Origin: Halieaceae bacterium
Lineage (GTDB): Bacteria > Pseudomonadota > Gammaproteobacteria > Pseudomonadales > Halieaceae
DNA: 52,113 nt
Assembly: GCA_016744355.1 (NCBI GenBank)
Contig: JADGEN010000016.1
Coordinates: 1-52,113 of the forward strand
Reading direction: 5' to 3'
Numbering within the stretch: position 1 is the first letter of the stretch; each line of letters opens with the position of its first letter. Under the pieces are notes generated by a model. It saw only the letters and a list, made by a program, of their open reading frames with translations, was not told the DNA's origin and did not search any database. The position numbers and the translations under genes are program-made. This document shows positions 28,903 through 37,593 of this stretch, piece by piece.

Positions 28903-29628
28903 TTACAGCTTTTTCTGCCCTTTTGTCGCAGACTTTAGATATGTATCCAGAACAAGCTCTGTTTCGCCTTCGCTTTTTATTTTCCCATCATCAATCCAGA
29001 TAGCCCTATCGCACAGAGATTTCATTTGCGTACCCATGTGTGACACAAAGACCACTGTCTGATCGCCTCCTATACGCTGTTTCATAGCGCTTTCAGCCTT
29101 ACTTCTGAACTGGGCATCGCCAACGCTTAGCACTTCATCAATCAGCAAAATATCCACGTGCGTAACCAGCGCAGTCGCAAAACCCAGACGGGAGCGCATA
29201 CCCGAAGAATAGGTTTTCACTGGCTCTTCGAAGGAATAGCCTAGCTCAGAGAATTCTTTGATATCCTCTAGAAACTCCCTCGCCTGCCTGCGATTAGAGC
29301 CCTGTAACATAGCTCCCAAGAACGCATTATCGCGGCCCGAAAGATCAGGCCGAAAACCCAGGCCCAGGCTCAATAACGCCGCCGAGGTCCCCTTGCGCCG
29401 TGTAACCGTTCCGCTGGTAGGGGCCATGATGCCAGCCATTAGCTGTAGTATTGAGGTTTTTCCACAGCCATTACGACCTATTACCCCAAGAGTTTCACCC
29501 TGTCTTAGCGTAAGAGAAACCTCGTCCAGAACCCGATGAACACCGTGATCAAAGCTGGTTTTTTTTGAGTTGTAGCTCAACGAAACCTCGTCCAGCTCCA
29601 GCATCACACTGCGTGCTTCCTCGGTCAT
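28903..29628 (-). CDS. ABC transporter ATPase of the polysaccharide-export (Wzt/KpsT/TagH) type
   Basis: 241 residues. Complete ATP-binding cassette: Walker A GRNGCGKTS (51-59), signature YSSGMRSRLGFA, Walker B DILLIDEVLSVGD and switch His in VFVSHMG. The style (LIDEVLSVGDAQFRSKAESAM) is that of ATPases exporting O-antigen, capsule or teichoic-acid chains. It lacks the extra C-terminal carbohydrate-binding domain of long Wzt proteins, so it should not read a chain-end cap itself. It overlaps its permease gene by 4 bp. No glycosyltransferase genes are nearby, so the cargo is unknown. Confidence 0.9.
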   Translation of the reverse strand: MTEEARSVMLELDEVSLSYNSKKTSFDHGVHRVLDEVSLTLRQGETLGVIGRNGCGKTSILQLMAGIMAPTSGTVTRRKGTSAALLSLGLGFRPDLSGRDNAFLGAMLQGSNRRQAREFLEDIKEFSELGYSFEEPVKTYSSGMRSRLGFATALVTHVDILLIDEVLSVGDAQFRSKAESAMKQRIGGDQTVVFVSHMGTQMKSLCDRAIWIDDGKIKSEGETELVLDTYLKSATKGQKKL

Positions 29629-30401
29629 AGCGTAAGTGCTCTCAACGCCAGAAATTGACTATACTTACGCATAATTTTTACCATAATAACCAGCAAAGCG
29701 AGACTGCTCAGGCCGATGTACCCCAAGTGGAGCAGGTCAGGCGCTGTATGATTCATTAACACCTGCCTGTAAGCATCCAATAGAAAAGCCATAGGGTTAT
29801 AGGCCAGCACCATCTCTGTTTTATGTACGTCACCAAGGTCTCTTACATCCCAAAAAATGCCGGATGTAAACAATAAAAAAACCATACCGAGGGAGATGAA
29901 CATACTAAAGTCTCGTACGAGACAAACCAGGCAAGCACCTACAAAGGAACAGGACACAATCATTAAATAATTAACAAAAATGACGGGTATCAACCACAGC
30001 CAGGTAGATGAAACACCATAACCATTCGCCAACATAACGACAAAAAGCAACAGAAAAACAGCTGTCTGTTTATACAGACTCTCCTGCACTACCGCCATAG
30101 GGAACAACGACTTCGGCACATCAATTTTACCGATGAGCCCACGGTTGGCTACAATGCTGCTTGAAGCCTGTGTCACTGTTTTGGAAAACCAGATAAAGGC
30201 CAGTTTCCCACACATTAGAAAAGCCAGAAAGTCAGACCTTTGAGAATCGAGGATGACATTAAATACAACGTAAAATACGCCCACATATAGCAATGGCTCA
30301 AGCACCCACCATATATAACCCAAGTAAGTTTTGGACGCATCGGCCTTGAGAGCCATACGCGCCTGGACATTAATAAGGCTCAAATATTGTGAAAATGGCA
30401 T
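29625..30401 (-). CDS. ABC-2 type polysaccharide export permease
   Basis: 258 residues with about six transmembrane segments and the N-terminal motif of the Wzm/KpsM/TagG family (QARMALKADASKTYLGYIWWVLEPLLYVGVFYVVF). Partner of the ATPase encoded just downstream (4-bp overlap). Together they should move an undecaprenyl-linked or lipid-linked glycan across the inner membrane. The region is visibly richer in A+T than the neighbouring housekeeping genes, which is consistent with acquisition by transfer. Confidence 0.9.
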   Translation of the reverse strand: MPFSQYLSLINVQARMALKADASKTYLGYIWWVLEPLLYVGVFYVVFNVILDSQRSDFLAFLMCGKLAFIWFSKTVTQASSSIVANRGLIGKIDVPKSLFPMAVVQESLYKQTAVFLLLFVVMLANGYGVSSTWLWLIPVIFVNYLMIVSCSFVGACLVCLVRDFSMFISLGMVFLLFTSGIFWDVRDLGDVHKTEMVLAYNPMAFLLDAYRQVLMNHTAPDLLHLGYIGLSSLALLVIMVKIMRKYSQFLALRALTL

Positions 30402-30554
30402 GTGTGACAGGCATACTGGCTGTAAAAAGAAGCCGGAATGGTAATTGCTAGTGCAGTGTTTGTACAGTCCAGTGGGTGTTAGGTACTTTGCATATTCGCC
30501 AATCCAATCAGAACTGATAGCGCATAGGGGTCACATCGATTAATTGAATTAAAA

Positions 30555-31568
30555 CTAGTACCCCTCAGGATTCCCCGACTGCCAGCGCCATGCATCCACA
30601 CACATTTCAGTCAATGTACGCGCAGCACTCCATCCAAGCTTATCTCTAGCGAGAGCAGAGTCTGCCCAGCACTCGGCGATATCACCCGCTCTGCGGTCAA
30701 CAATTTGGTAGGGAACAGATTTGCCACTGGCATTTTCAAACGCTTTAACCATTTCCAGAACGCTCACACCACACCCCGTGCCCAAATTGACGTTTATCAA
30801 GCCCCCCGCAGAATCGAGATATTTCAGCGCAGCGATATGACCCAGAGCCAGATCCATCACATGGATATAGTCGCGCACGCCGGTGCCATCCACGGTAGGG
30901 TAGTCACCACCAAACACACTGAGACGCTCGCGGCGCCCAACTGCAACCTGGGCGACAAACGGCATAAGATTGTTGGGCGTACCGGACGGGTCTTCACCGA
31001 TGAGGCCGCTGATATGTGCACCCACAGGGTTAAAATAGCGCAGGCAGGCGATGTTCCAGTCGGGCTCCGCATGCTGCAAACTGGCAAGAATATCTTCGAT
31101 AACCAATTTAGTATGGCCATAGGGATTGGTGGTCGAGCGTGGAAAGTCCTCCACTATGGGCGTGCTGGCGGGGTCGCCATACACCGTCGCCGAGGAGGAA
31201 AACACCAGGCTTTTTACCCTTGCGCGGCCCATCGCAGCAAGTAATTCCAGTGTGCCGTGCACATTGTTGTCATAGTAGGTCAGGGGCTGCTCAACAGACT
31301 CACCCACGGCTTTAAGGCCAGCAAAATGGATCACAGAGGAAATATCGTGATCGGAAAAAACAGCATCCAGATCTGCAGGCTCGCGAATGTCGCCCTGCAC
31401 AAACACTGGCTGAACACCCGTAATAGTTTCTAGGCGAGATAAGACCTCCCGCTTGCTATTGCACAGGTTGTCGAAAATAACAGGGGCAAACCCGGCCTCC
31501 ACTAAAGCGATAAACGTATGCGAACCGATATAGCCTGCACCGCCCGTCACCAACACCGTATTGCTCAT
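30555..31568 (-). CDS. galE: UDP-glucose 4-epimerase
   Basis: 337 residues. Extended short-chain dehydrogenase that interconverts UDP-glucose and UDP-galactose. The NAD-binding motif VTGGAGYIGSH starts near residue 6, the catalytic SSSATVYG and YGHTK (YxxxK) are present, and FNPVGAHISGLIGEDPSGTPNNLMPFVAQVA is typical of GalE. Start chosen at 31568 because the Rossmann motif follows at once; the frame runs upstream to 31694 but without family sequence. It lies upstream of the export pair and may supply galactose-containing precursors. Confidence 0.95.
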   Translation of the reverse strand: MSNTVLVTGGAGYIGSHTFIALVEAGFAPVIFDNLCNSKREVLSRLETITGVQPVFVQGDIREPADLDAVFSDHDISSVIHFAGLKAVGESVEQPLTYYDNNVHGTLELLAAMGRARVKSLVFSSSATVYGDPASTPIVEDFPRSTTNPYGHTKLVIEDILASLQHAEPDWNIACLRYFNPVGAHISGLIGEDPSGTPNNLMPFVAQVAVGRRERLSVFGGDYPTVDGTGVRDYIHVMDLALGHIAALKYLDSAGGLINVNLGTGCGVSVLEMVKAFENASGKSVPYQIVDRRAGDIAECWADSALARDKLGWSAARTLTEMCVDAWRWQSGNPEGY

Positions 31569-31732
31569 AGATTTTTCTACCCTGTTTACTGCATTGTGCG
31601 ATGGTAACAAATAATCTGCCGCTAGCATCAAAATATGGTCGCTTTTGATGTGCCAAACCGCCTCGAACTCAGATATTGTTTCTCTGCGCTGCACGTTATC
31701 TTAACCACAAATTAAAGCCGGAGGTGGACACC

Positions 31733-31918
31733 GTGGAAACAATAAAATTACGTCAACTGGGGAACACACAATCACTTCGCCTACCCGAGGCATTTTTTAT
31801 CCCCGGTGATGAGGTAAAGGTTTATCGCGAGGGCAGCAGGGTTATACTGGAGCCCGTTGCCACGTCCTGGAATGAAATTCTGGAAGCGCTGGATTCGCTA
31901 TCGGAAGACCAAAACTAA
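31733..31918 (+). CDS. Orphan AbrB/VapB-type (VagC-like) antitoxin
   Basis: 61 residues from a GTG at 31733 with GGAGG 8 bases upstream. The swapped-hairpin AbrB DNA-binding domain is clear: KLRQLGNTQSLRLP and DEVKVYREGSRVILEP, followed by SWNEILEALDSL, the type of tail that in VapB/VagC proteins binds the PIN-domain toxin. No VapC gene follows; the next 230 bp lead straight to ksgA. It may be a solitary regulator or what is left of a toxin-antitoxin pair. Divergent from galE. Confidence 0.75.
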   Translation: METIKLRQLGNTQSLRLPEAFFIPGDEVKVYREGSRVILEPVATSWNEILEALDSLSEDQN

Positions 31919-31982
31919 GGCACGAACGCTTCTTCACGAGAAGATGCTAACGTCGACCAGACACCCGCTTTATAAAAAGTAA

Positions 31983-32011
31983 TTACCGTCTATTCTTTTT
32001 TTGCGTATAGT
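31983..32011 (+). promoter_or_regulatory. Candidate promoter for ksgA-apaH
   Basis: TTACCG (31983-31988) and TATAGT (32006-32011) with a 17-bp spacer, 140 bp before ksgA. The usual co-transcription with pdxA is broken here, so ksgA needs its own promoter. The -10 match is good and the -35 match is weak. Confidence 0.35.
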
Positions 32012-32036
32012 CTTTCCATTAGTCGAAAACATCCTG

Positions 32037-32147
32037 ATGTCATCCGAAACAAAGCTCATTATTGTCGGCTACTCAAAAGGCGTCCGGTCAGCTAGAACCT
32101 TGCTGCGAAGGACCATCAGCAAGATGTATGTAGAGGCCCAAAGCTAG
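32037..32147 (+). CDS. Possible 36-residue small ORF before ksgA
   Basis: An ATG at 32037 opens 36 codons rich in Lys, Arg and Ser (contains VRSARTLLRRTISKMYVEAQ) and stops 3 bp before the ksgA ATG. There is no good ribosome site. It could be a translated upstream ORF coupled to ksgA, a decayed gene tail, or chance. I do not recognise it. Confidence 0.25.
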   Translation: MSSETKLIIVGYSKGVRSARTLLRRTISKMYVEAQS

Positions 32148-32150
32148 CCC

Positions 32151-32966
32151 ATGTCCACACAACCCCACAAACACCGCGCCCGCAAACGCTTCGGCCAAAA
32201 TTTTCTTTGCGATGACGGCATCATCAATCGTATTGTCAGTGCCATCTACCCACAACAATCCGACCACATTATCGAGATTGGCCCGGGCCAGGGTGCGCTC
32301 ACTGGTTCACTGGTGGCAAGCGGCGCCCAACTGGACGTGATTGAACTCGACCGCGACCTCGTACCCTTCTTGCTCGCGGCCTATGCTTCATCTCCACGCT
32401 TTAATCTGCACAGCGCCGATGCCCTGAAATTTGACTATGCCCAATTATCCAGCGGCCCTGGCTCACTCAGAGTTGTCGGCAATCTGCCCTACAACATATC
32501 GACGCCTCTCATTTTCAAGTTGCTCGAAAGTGCCCCGTTAATCCTTGATATGCACTTTATGCTGCAACTCGAAGTGGTGAACCGCATGGCAGCCTCTCCC
32601 GGTGGTAAAAACTGGGGGCGTCTGGGCATTATGACCCAATACCACTGCGAGGTTGAGTCGCTGTTTGACGTGCCTCCCAGCGCGTTTTCACCACCCCCCA
32701 AGGTGCAGTCAGCCATTGTGCGACTGAAGCCCAGGGCAGAATCTCCCTGGCCCCCCTGCGACGAGGCAGTACTACGGCGAGTAGTACAGGCCAGCTTTGC
32801 TCAACGACGCAAAACTCTGCGCAATAATGTAAAGGGATTTCTCAACGATACAGCCCTGGAAGATTTAGGTATCGATCCCGGCGCACGCTCTGAGACACTG
32901 GAGTTAGGCCAATTTGTTGCTATGGCAAATGCAGTCACCGCTCTGGCCGAAAGCACCAAACTGTGA
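32151..32966 (+). CDS. rsmA: 16S rRNA (adenine1518-N6/adenine1519-N6)-dimethyltransferase
   Basis: 271 residues, also called KsgA. It dimethylates two adjacent adenines in the 3' hairpin of 16S rRNA late in 30S assembly. Motifs are RKRFGQNFLCD, the SAM loop IIEIGPGQGALTGSL, the catalytic NLPYNIS and QLEVVNRMAASPGGKNWGRL. The C-terminal helical domain is complete. Its stop overlaps the apaH GTG start (GTGA). The apaG gene usually between them is absent. Confidence 0.97.
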   Translation: MSTQPHKHRARKRFGQNFLCDDGIINRIVSAIYPQQSDHIIEIGPGQGALTGSLVASGAQLDVIELDRDLVPFLLAAYASSPRFNLHSADALKFDYAQLSSGPGSLRVVGNLPYNISTPLIFKLLESAPLILDMHFMLQLEVVNRMAASPGGKNWGRLGIMTQYHCEVESLFDVPPSAFSPPPKVQSAIVRLKPRAESPWPPCDEAVLRRVVQASFAQRRKTLRNNVKGFLNDTALEDLGIDPGARSETLELGQFVAMANAVTALAESTKL

Positions 32967-33784
32967 GCACCTATGTCGTCGGTGACATTCAAGGCTGCCT
33001 TAAACCCCTGAAGTGCCTGTTGAAAGAAGTGGATTTCAATCCAGAAAAAGACGTGCTCTGGTCGGCGGGAGATATCGTTAATCGCGGACCCAAGTGTCTG
33101 AAAACATTGCGCTTTCTATATAGAATGCGCAAGAGCCTGGTAATGGTGCTGGGAAACCATGACCTGCACCTGTTGGCCGTAGCAGCCGGGGTACGCACAC
33201 CAAGTCGCTCCGACACACTGGATAAAATCCTCAAGGCCCCCGACAGAGATAAGCTGCTCAAGTGGCTAGTAAAGCAACCCCTGATTCACCATGAGCACGA
33301 CCACACACTGGTACATGCCGGCATTCCTCCGCAGTGGTCACTGAAAGACGCGCTGCGTTATGGCAATGAAGTTCACCAGGTTTTAAACAGCCCGCAGTGT
33401 GTTGATTTTTTCAAGCACATGTACGGCAACGAACCCGCTGTGTGGTCTGAGGACCTGCGCGGCATGGAGCGTCTGCGCGTCATTACCAATTACCTCACTC
33501 GCATGCGCTTTTGCGACAAACACGGCGTGCTTGACCTCGAGAGTAAAGGCGCCACACCTAACACCAATCGCCCACTACAGGGCCCCAAAACAGTTTCACC
33601 CTGGTTCAGCCACCCAAAACGGAAAACCGCGAAAGACCGTATCGTTTTCGGACACTGGGCATCGATCCAGGGCCACACCAACAGCCTCAATGCCATCGGT
33701 CTGGATACTGGCTGCGTATGGGGTGGATATATGTCGCTATATAATCTGGAAACAGGCCAGCTACGTAGCTGCGATTGCAAGTAA
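32963..33784 (+). CDS. apaH: Symmetrical bis(5'-nucleosyl)-tetraphosphatase
   Basis: 273 residues. Hydrolyses Ap4A to two ADP; the E. coli protein also removes Np4 caps from RNA. Calcineurin-type metallophosphatase motifs are [27 protein letters not shown] and VHAGIPPQW, and FGHWAS contributes a late ligand His. Start is the GTG overlapping the ksgA stop. Confidence 0.95.
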   Translation: MSTYVVGDIQGCLKPLKCLLKEVDFNPEKDVLWSAGDIVNRGPKCLKTLRFLYRMRKSLVMVLGNHDLHLLAVAAGVRTPSRSDTLDKILKAPDRDKLLKWLVKQPLIHHEHDHTLVHAGIPPQWSLKDALRYGNEVHQVLNSPQCVDFFKHMYGNEPAVWSEDLRGMERLRVITNYLTRMRFCDKHGVLDLESKGATPNTNRPLQGPKTVSPWFSHPKRKTAKDRIVFGHWASIQGHTNSLNAIGLDTGCVWGGYMSLYNLETGQLRSCDCK

Positions 33785-33845
33785 GCGGCGGCATCTCGCG
33801 CACCCACTACCACTTTCCCCCTCCCAAGCAGGTATACTCCCGCCT

Positions 33846-35063
33846 ATGGAAACCTACCTGGTTGGCGGCGCAGTTCGCGATGAGCTTTTAAATTACCCCG
33901 TGGTGGAGCGCGACTGGGTGGTGGTAGGCGCGCACCCACAGGATTTGCTCTCACAGGGTTACCAGCAGGTAGGCAAAGACTTTCCCGTGTTTTTACACCC
34001 CGAAACCAAAGATGAGTACGCCCTCGCACGCATTGAACGTAAACAGGGTCACGGTTACTCCGGGTTTGCAGTCGATGCCGCCCCCACTGTGACACTCGAA
34101 GAAGACTTGATGCGTCGCGACCTCACTGTGAATGCGATCGCCAAGAGCTCAAACGGTGAATTCATAGACCCCTATGGCGGACGCGCCGATATTGAAGCAA
34201 AGCTGCTACGCCATGTGTCAGATGCTTTCGTAGAAGACCCGCTTCGTGTACTGCGCACCGCCCGCTTTGCTGCGCGCTATGCCCATCTGGGTTTTACTGT
34301 GGCCCCTGAAACTATGGCGCTGATGAGCAAACTCGTCAGCTCCGGGGAGCTTCAACACCTATCTGTCGAACGCGTGTGGGTAGAAATGGACAGAGCACTG
34401 GGCGAACGCAGCCCAGCGGTTTTCTTCGAAGTACTGCGCAGCTGTGGTGGGCTACGTGCGTTGCTACCGGAAATAGAAGCCCTGTTTGGTGTACCCCAAA
34501 ATGCCGAACACCACCCGGAAATTGATACCGGCGTACACACAATGCTGGTGTTACAGCAAGCTGCCCTTCTAAGCCCGTCGACAAGTGTTCGCTTTGCCGC
34601 ACTTCTACATGATTTGGGCAAAGGAACCACCCCCAGCAAAGAGTGGCCACGTCACATCGCCCATGAGGTGCGAGGCCTGAAGTTAGTAGAGGCAGTATGC
34701 AAGCGCTTGGCCGTGCCAAACCAACATCGTGCCTTGTCGCTATTGGTCTGCGAATTCCACACGCATTGCCACCGGGCACTGGAGCTTAAATCCAAAACAC
34801 TGATGAAATTATTCAGCGCTACCGATGCCCTGCGCCGACCTGATCGATTTGAAGAGTTCTTATTAGCCTGCGAAGCCGACAGCCGTGGCCGCACCGGCCT
34901 GGAAAATCGCGATTACCCGCAAACGGATTCCCTGCGCAAGGCCCTCGCCATTGTGCAGAACGTGTCTGCCGCGCAATTCGCTGCGCAGGGGTTGAAGGGC
35001 AAGGCAGTGGGAGAGGCCCTGCACGCAGAGCGGGTAAAACAGTTGGGCGCATTGAAAAGCTAA
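33846..35063 (+). CDS. cca: Multifunctional CCA-adding enzyme with HD domain
   Basis: 405 residues. Adds or repairs the 3' CCA end of tRNA. The class II nucleotidyltransferase head has [12 protein letters not shown] and [20 protein letters not shown] and [16 protein letters not shown] follow. The C-terminal HD phosphohydrolase domain ([12 protein letters not shown]) is present, as in E. coli Cca. Start at 33846 matches the family; the same frame is open upstream into apaH without family sequence. Convergent with folK. Confidence 0.96.
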   Translation: METYLVGGAVRDELLNYPVVERDWVVVGAHPQDLLSQGYQQVGKDFPVFLHPETKDEYALARIERKQGHGYSGFAVDAAPTVTLEEDLMRRDLTVNAIAKSSNGEFIDPYGGRADIEAKLLRHVSDAFVEDPLRVLRTARFAARYAHLGFTVAPETMALMSKLVSSGELQHLSVERVWVEMDRALGERSPAVFFEVLRSCGGLRALLPEIEALFGVPQNAEHHPEIDTGVHTMLVLQQAALLSPSTSVRFAALLHDLGKGTTPSKEWPRHIAHEVRGLKLVEAVCKRLAVPNQHRALSLLVCEFHTHCHRALELKSKTLMKLFSATDALRRPDRFEEFLLACEADSRGRTGLENRDYPQTDSLRKALAIVQNVSAAQFAAQGLKGKAVGEALHAERVKQLGALKS

Positions 35064-35102
35064 AGGTCAGCAGTGCCTGGCAAGCACAGGTCAGGTCAGC
35101 TG

Positions 35103-35114
35103 TTTAGCGCTAAA
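35103..35114. repeat. 12-bp palindrome between cca and folK ends
   Basis: TTTAGCGCTAAA, a perfect palindrome covering the folK stop codon, lies 40 bp after the cca stop. Too short and without a loop for a good hairpin; it may be a protein-binding site or chance. Confidence 0.3.
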
Positions 35115-35613
35115 AACGCCTGCCCCGCCACTCAAATTCCACGCGCTGCAACTGCTGTGACGACTGATCATACTCTCGCCACAGCTGACCGTAAGATTTA
35201 CCAGCCACGGGATGAACTGTATCTGGAGCCATTTCTGCAAGTGGTTGTAATACAAAGGCATTATAGAGAATTTCTGCTCTGGGAAGCTGCACGCCAGCCT
35301 CTGTTCCTACCCTGTCGTCATACGTAAGAATATCTATATCCAACTGTCTGGCACTGTAACGGGTGGCGTTAACAGCACGACCGTGCTCCAGCTCTATTGC
35401 GCGCAGTGCCTTGGCCAGTTCAGCCAGCTCCAACCCGGTTTCAACGCACACCACCAGATTTAAGAAAGGCTGCCCCTCAAAGCCCACTGCAGCGCCATCA
35501 TAGACCGAAGAATGACTGAAATCGCCAAACAAACGCGCCATGGCATCCAGGCCCGCTACGATATACCGTTCCCGCTCAATATTGCTGCCAATACCGAGAA
35601 ACACTAGCGCCAT
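35110..35613 (-). CDS. folK: 2-amino-4-hydroxy-6-hydroxymethyldihydropteridine pyrophosphokinase
   Basis: 167 residues. Transfers pyrophosphate from ATP to the pterin in folate synthesis. It has the N-terminal FLGIGSNIERERYIVAGLDAM, the substrate loop FEGQPFLNLVVCVETGL, and a variant of the metal/ATP segment, ATRYSARQLDIDILTYDD with its two Asp residues, then LPRAEILYNAFVLQPLAE. The ATG overlaps the folB stop by one base (TAATG), so translation is coupled to folB. Confidence 0.94.
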   Translation of the reverse strand: MALVFLGIGSNIERERYIVAGLDAMARLFGDFSHSSVYDGAAVGFEGQPFLNLVVCVETGLELAELAKALRAIELEHGRAVNATRYSARQLDIDILTYDDRVGTEAGVQLPRAEILYNAFVLQPLAEMAPDTVHPVAGKSYGQLWREYDQSSQQLQRVEFEWRGRRF

Positions 35614-35981
35614 TAGGGCCGCTCTCCCCGCTCAATTAAAATGCCTACGTCTTTAGCCTGTGCGACTGCACCCGGTTTGCACAAACGTAGTCGCAACCAG
35701 GGTACCTTGAATTCACTCAAAACGATCGCTGCCACCTGCTCAGCCATGGTCTCAATCAACTGAAACTGGCTGTTTTCGATGAATTCCATCAATCGGGTGG
35801 ATACGGCTGCGTAGTTCAGCGCATCGGCAATATCATCCGAGGCCGCAGCGCGCTTGTTATCCGCGGCCATTTCCAGATCCAGCACCACTACTTGACGTAC
35901 TTCTCGCTCCCAGTCGTATACGCCAATGATGGTATTGACTTGAAGCTCACGAATGAAAACGAGGTCTACAGAATTACTCAC
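35613..35981 (-). CDS. folB: Dihydroneopterin aldolase
   Basis: 122 residues from a GTG at 35981 that overlaps the tsaD stop (GTGA). Cleaves dihydroneopterin in folate synthesis and usually has epimerase activity too. Motifs are [45 protein letters not shown] and [11 protein letters not shown]. The frame is open 30 codons further upstream inside tsaD, but the family starts at DLVFIREL, so the GTG is preferred. Forms a tsaD-folB-folK unit. Confidence 0.93.
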   Translation of the reverse strand: MSNSVDLVFIRELQVNTIIGVYDWEREVRQVVVLDLEMAADNKRAAASDDIADALNYAAVSTRLMEFIENSQFQLIETMAEQVAAIVLSEFKVPWLRLRLCKPGAVAQAKDVGILIERGERP

Positions 35982-37075
35982 GGGATCGATTTCCCTGCTT
36001 CGGAACTCGAAAATAAAGAGCCAACTGGTGGCGCTGTACTTCCCAAAGGTGGCAACTCCTCCATGGGCCAACGCGGCCTGACTTTGGTGTCACCGCTGTC
36101 AACTTGCCCCGCGGCAAGACGCTGGGCCCCCGCATAGGCAATCATGGCGCCATTATCGGTACAAAACATTGGCGCTGGATAGAACACCTCAGCTCGCTCT
36201 TTCGCCAGAGACTCTTCTAGCTGGGCCCTAAGACGTAAGTTGGCACTCACTCCCCCTGCCATCACAAGGGTTTTCAGCTGTTCCTGCTTAAGGGCGCGCT
36301 TACACTTAATAACCAGCGTTGCCACCACAGCATCCTCAAAAGCACGGGCAATATCACACCGGTCCTGCTCCGTGAGCTCACCGGATGCATTGGCCTCCCG
36401 ACACTTCGCTACCGTGTTCAAAGTATAGGTTTTGAGGCCGCTAAAGCTGAAATCCAACCCGGGACGATTAACCATAGGCCGCGGAAAATCAAACCGGTCC
36501 GGGTCACCTTTTTCAGCTATGCGACCAATATGAGGACCGCCCGGATACGGCATCCCCATCATCTTGGCCGCTTTATCGAAGGCCTCGCCCGCCGCGTCAT
36601 CCAAGGACTCGCCCAGCAATTTGTATTCACCGATGCCATCAACTCTAACCAACTGGGTGTGACCGCCGGATACCAACAGCGCCACGAAGGGAAACTCAGG
36701 ATGAGTCTCTTCCAACATGGGAGCCAGCAAATGCCCCTCCATGTGGTGCACACCCAAAACCGGAACTCCCCAACCCCAGGCCAATGCCCGCGCGAGTGTG
36801 GCACCCACCATTAGCGCACCCACCAAACCGGGACCTGCGGTGTAGGCTATGCCGTCTATATTCAAGGCTTCGCAGCCCGCCTCGGCCATCACTTGTTCTA
36901 TTAAAGGCAGGGCTTTTCGCACGTGGTCTCTCGATGCCAGTTCCGGCACTACTCCGCCGTATTCCACGTGTATGTCTACCTGACTGAACAAGGCGTGCGC
37001 CAACAGACCGCGGCGCGTGTCATACAGCGCCACACCAGTCTCGTCGCAGGACGTTTCCAGGCCCAGTATCAGCAT
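35978..37075 (-). CDS. tsaD: tRNA N6-threonylcarbamoyladenosine synthase subunit TsaD
   Basis: 365 residues. Catalytic subunit of the TsaBDE complex, which makes t6A at position 37 of ANN-decoding tRNAs. ASKHA-fold motifs are [19 protein letters not shown], metal-binding [34 protein letters not shown] and [13 protein letters not shown]. About 20 residues follow the point where most TsaD proteins end ([18 protein letters not shown]); this tail is encoded up to the folB start. plsY, usually next to it, is not here. Confidence 0.96.
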   Translation of the reverse strand: MLILGLETSCDETGVALYDTRRGLLAHALFSQVDIHVEYGGVVPELASRDHVRKALPLIEQVMAEAGCEALNIDGIAYTAGPGLVGALMVGATLARALAWGWGVPVLGVHHMEGHLLAPMLEETHPEFPFVALLVSGGHTQLVRVDGIGEYKLLGESLDDAAGEAFDKAAKMMGMPYPGGPHIGRIAEKGDPDRFDFPRPMVNRPGLDFSFSGLKTYTLNTVAKCREANASGELTEQDRCDIARAFEDAVVATLVIKCKRALKQEQLKTLVMAGGVSANLRLRAQLEESLAKERAEVFYPAPMFCTDNGAMIAYAGAQRLAAGQVDSGDTKVRPRWPMEELPPLGSTAPPVGSLFSSSEAGKSIP

Positions 37076-37113
37076 TTTTAGGTTCAGCCTCAGCTATCTT
37101 CGCGTAGACGCGC

Positions 37114-37142
37114 ATGATAGTGGCAAGCTGGGGTTAGGTCTA
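37114..37142 (-). promoter_or_regulatory. Candidate promoter for tsaD-folB-folK
   Basis: On the minus strand TAGACC (37142-37137) and TATCAT (37119-37114) are 17 bp apart, about 40 bp upstream of the tsaD ATG. Matches are 4/6 and 5/6 to the sigma-70 consensus. Confidence 0.4.
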
Positions 37143-37239
37143 GAATTGTTCTGGCGAGATTCACCGAGTGGCGGCATGGATACAACGAATTACCGTTTTC
37201 TAGCCTATAGGGCTACACCCCAGATGGGGCTCTTATCTC

Positions 37240-37313
37240 GCTACACGGAGCGGGGGGAGGCACTATCGGTTGGAACTGCACGCCCTTTAGTGCCTCCCCC
37301 CGCTCCGTGTAGC
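37240..37313. repeat. Long perfect inverted repeat 1 (26-bp arms, 22-nt loop)
   Basis: Left arm 37240-37265 and right arm 37288-37313 are perfect reverse complements and include a run of six G opposed by six C. The loop (37266-37287) is 22 nt and contains GAACTG. No T-run follows on either strand, so it is not a simple terminator, although RNA from either strand would form a very stable hairpin. Confidence 0.93.
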
Positions 37314-37424
37314 TATTTATGGGGAATACGAATAGCTATTCTCGGTGGTTGGCGAACTCAAATTGGCCTTCCGGCAGCAAGTCCAAATCAGCCAAATTGA
37401 ATGCTTTGGAATACTACAGAGCTA

Positions 37425-37500
37425 GCAGCTTCGGTCCCGGTGATACCTTGCAAAGGCCTGCCGTATGAACTGAGCAAGGTATCACCGGGACCGAAGCTGC
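37425..37500. repeat. Long perfect inverted repeat 2 (27-bp arms, 22-nt loop)
   Basis: Left arm 37425-37451 and right arm 37474-37500 are perfect reverse complements. The loop (37452-37473) is again 22 nt and again contains GAACTG. The arm sequence is unrelated to that of inverted repeat 1, so the two share architecture, not sequence. It lies about 65 bp upstream of the rpsU promoter. Confidence 0.93.
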
Positions 37501-37564
37501 GGAGCCAATCACCCCCACCGCCCACCGCCACCCATAAACAGTCATATTCCCCAACCCAAACGCT

Positions 37565-37593
37565 TTGCAAATCCCCCCCGATAAGTATAGAAT
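37565..37593 (+). promoter_or_regulatory. Candidate promoter of the rpsU-yqeY-dnaG-rpoD operon
   Basis: TTGCAA (37565-37570) and TAGAAT (37588-37593) with a 17-bp spacer, followed by a GC-rich discriminator (GCGCGCC) as seen at growth-rate-regulated promoters. The transcript would have a leader of about 90 nt before rpsU. Confidence 0.5.

Noticed and set aside
31569..31694. 42-codon upstream extension of galE
   Set aside because: The Rossmann motif begins right after the ATG at 31568, as in other GalE proteins; the extension shows no conserved sequence.
33399..33845. Long N-terminal extension of cca reaching into apaH
   Set aside because: The frame is open by chance over apaH; the family N-terminus starts exactly at the ATG at 33846.
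37240..37500. Twin hairpins as CRISPR, integron attC sites or terminators
   Set aside because: No repeated spacer units, arms perfectly paired and unlike attC, no T-runs, no integrase or cas genes nearby.
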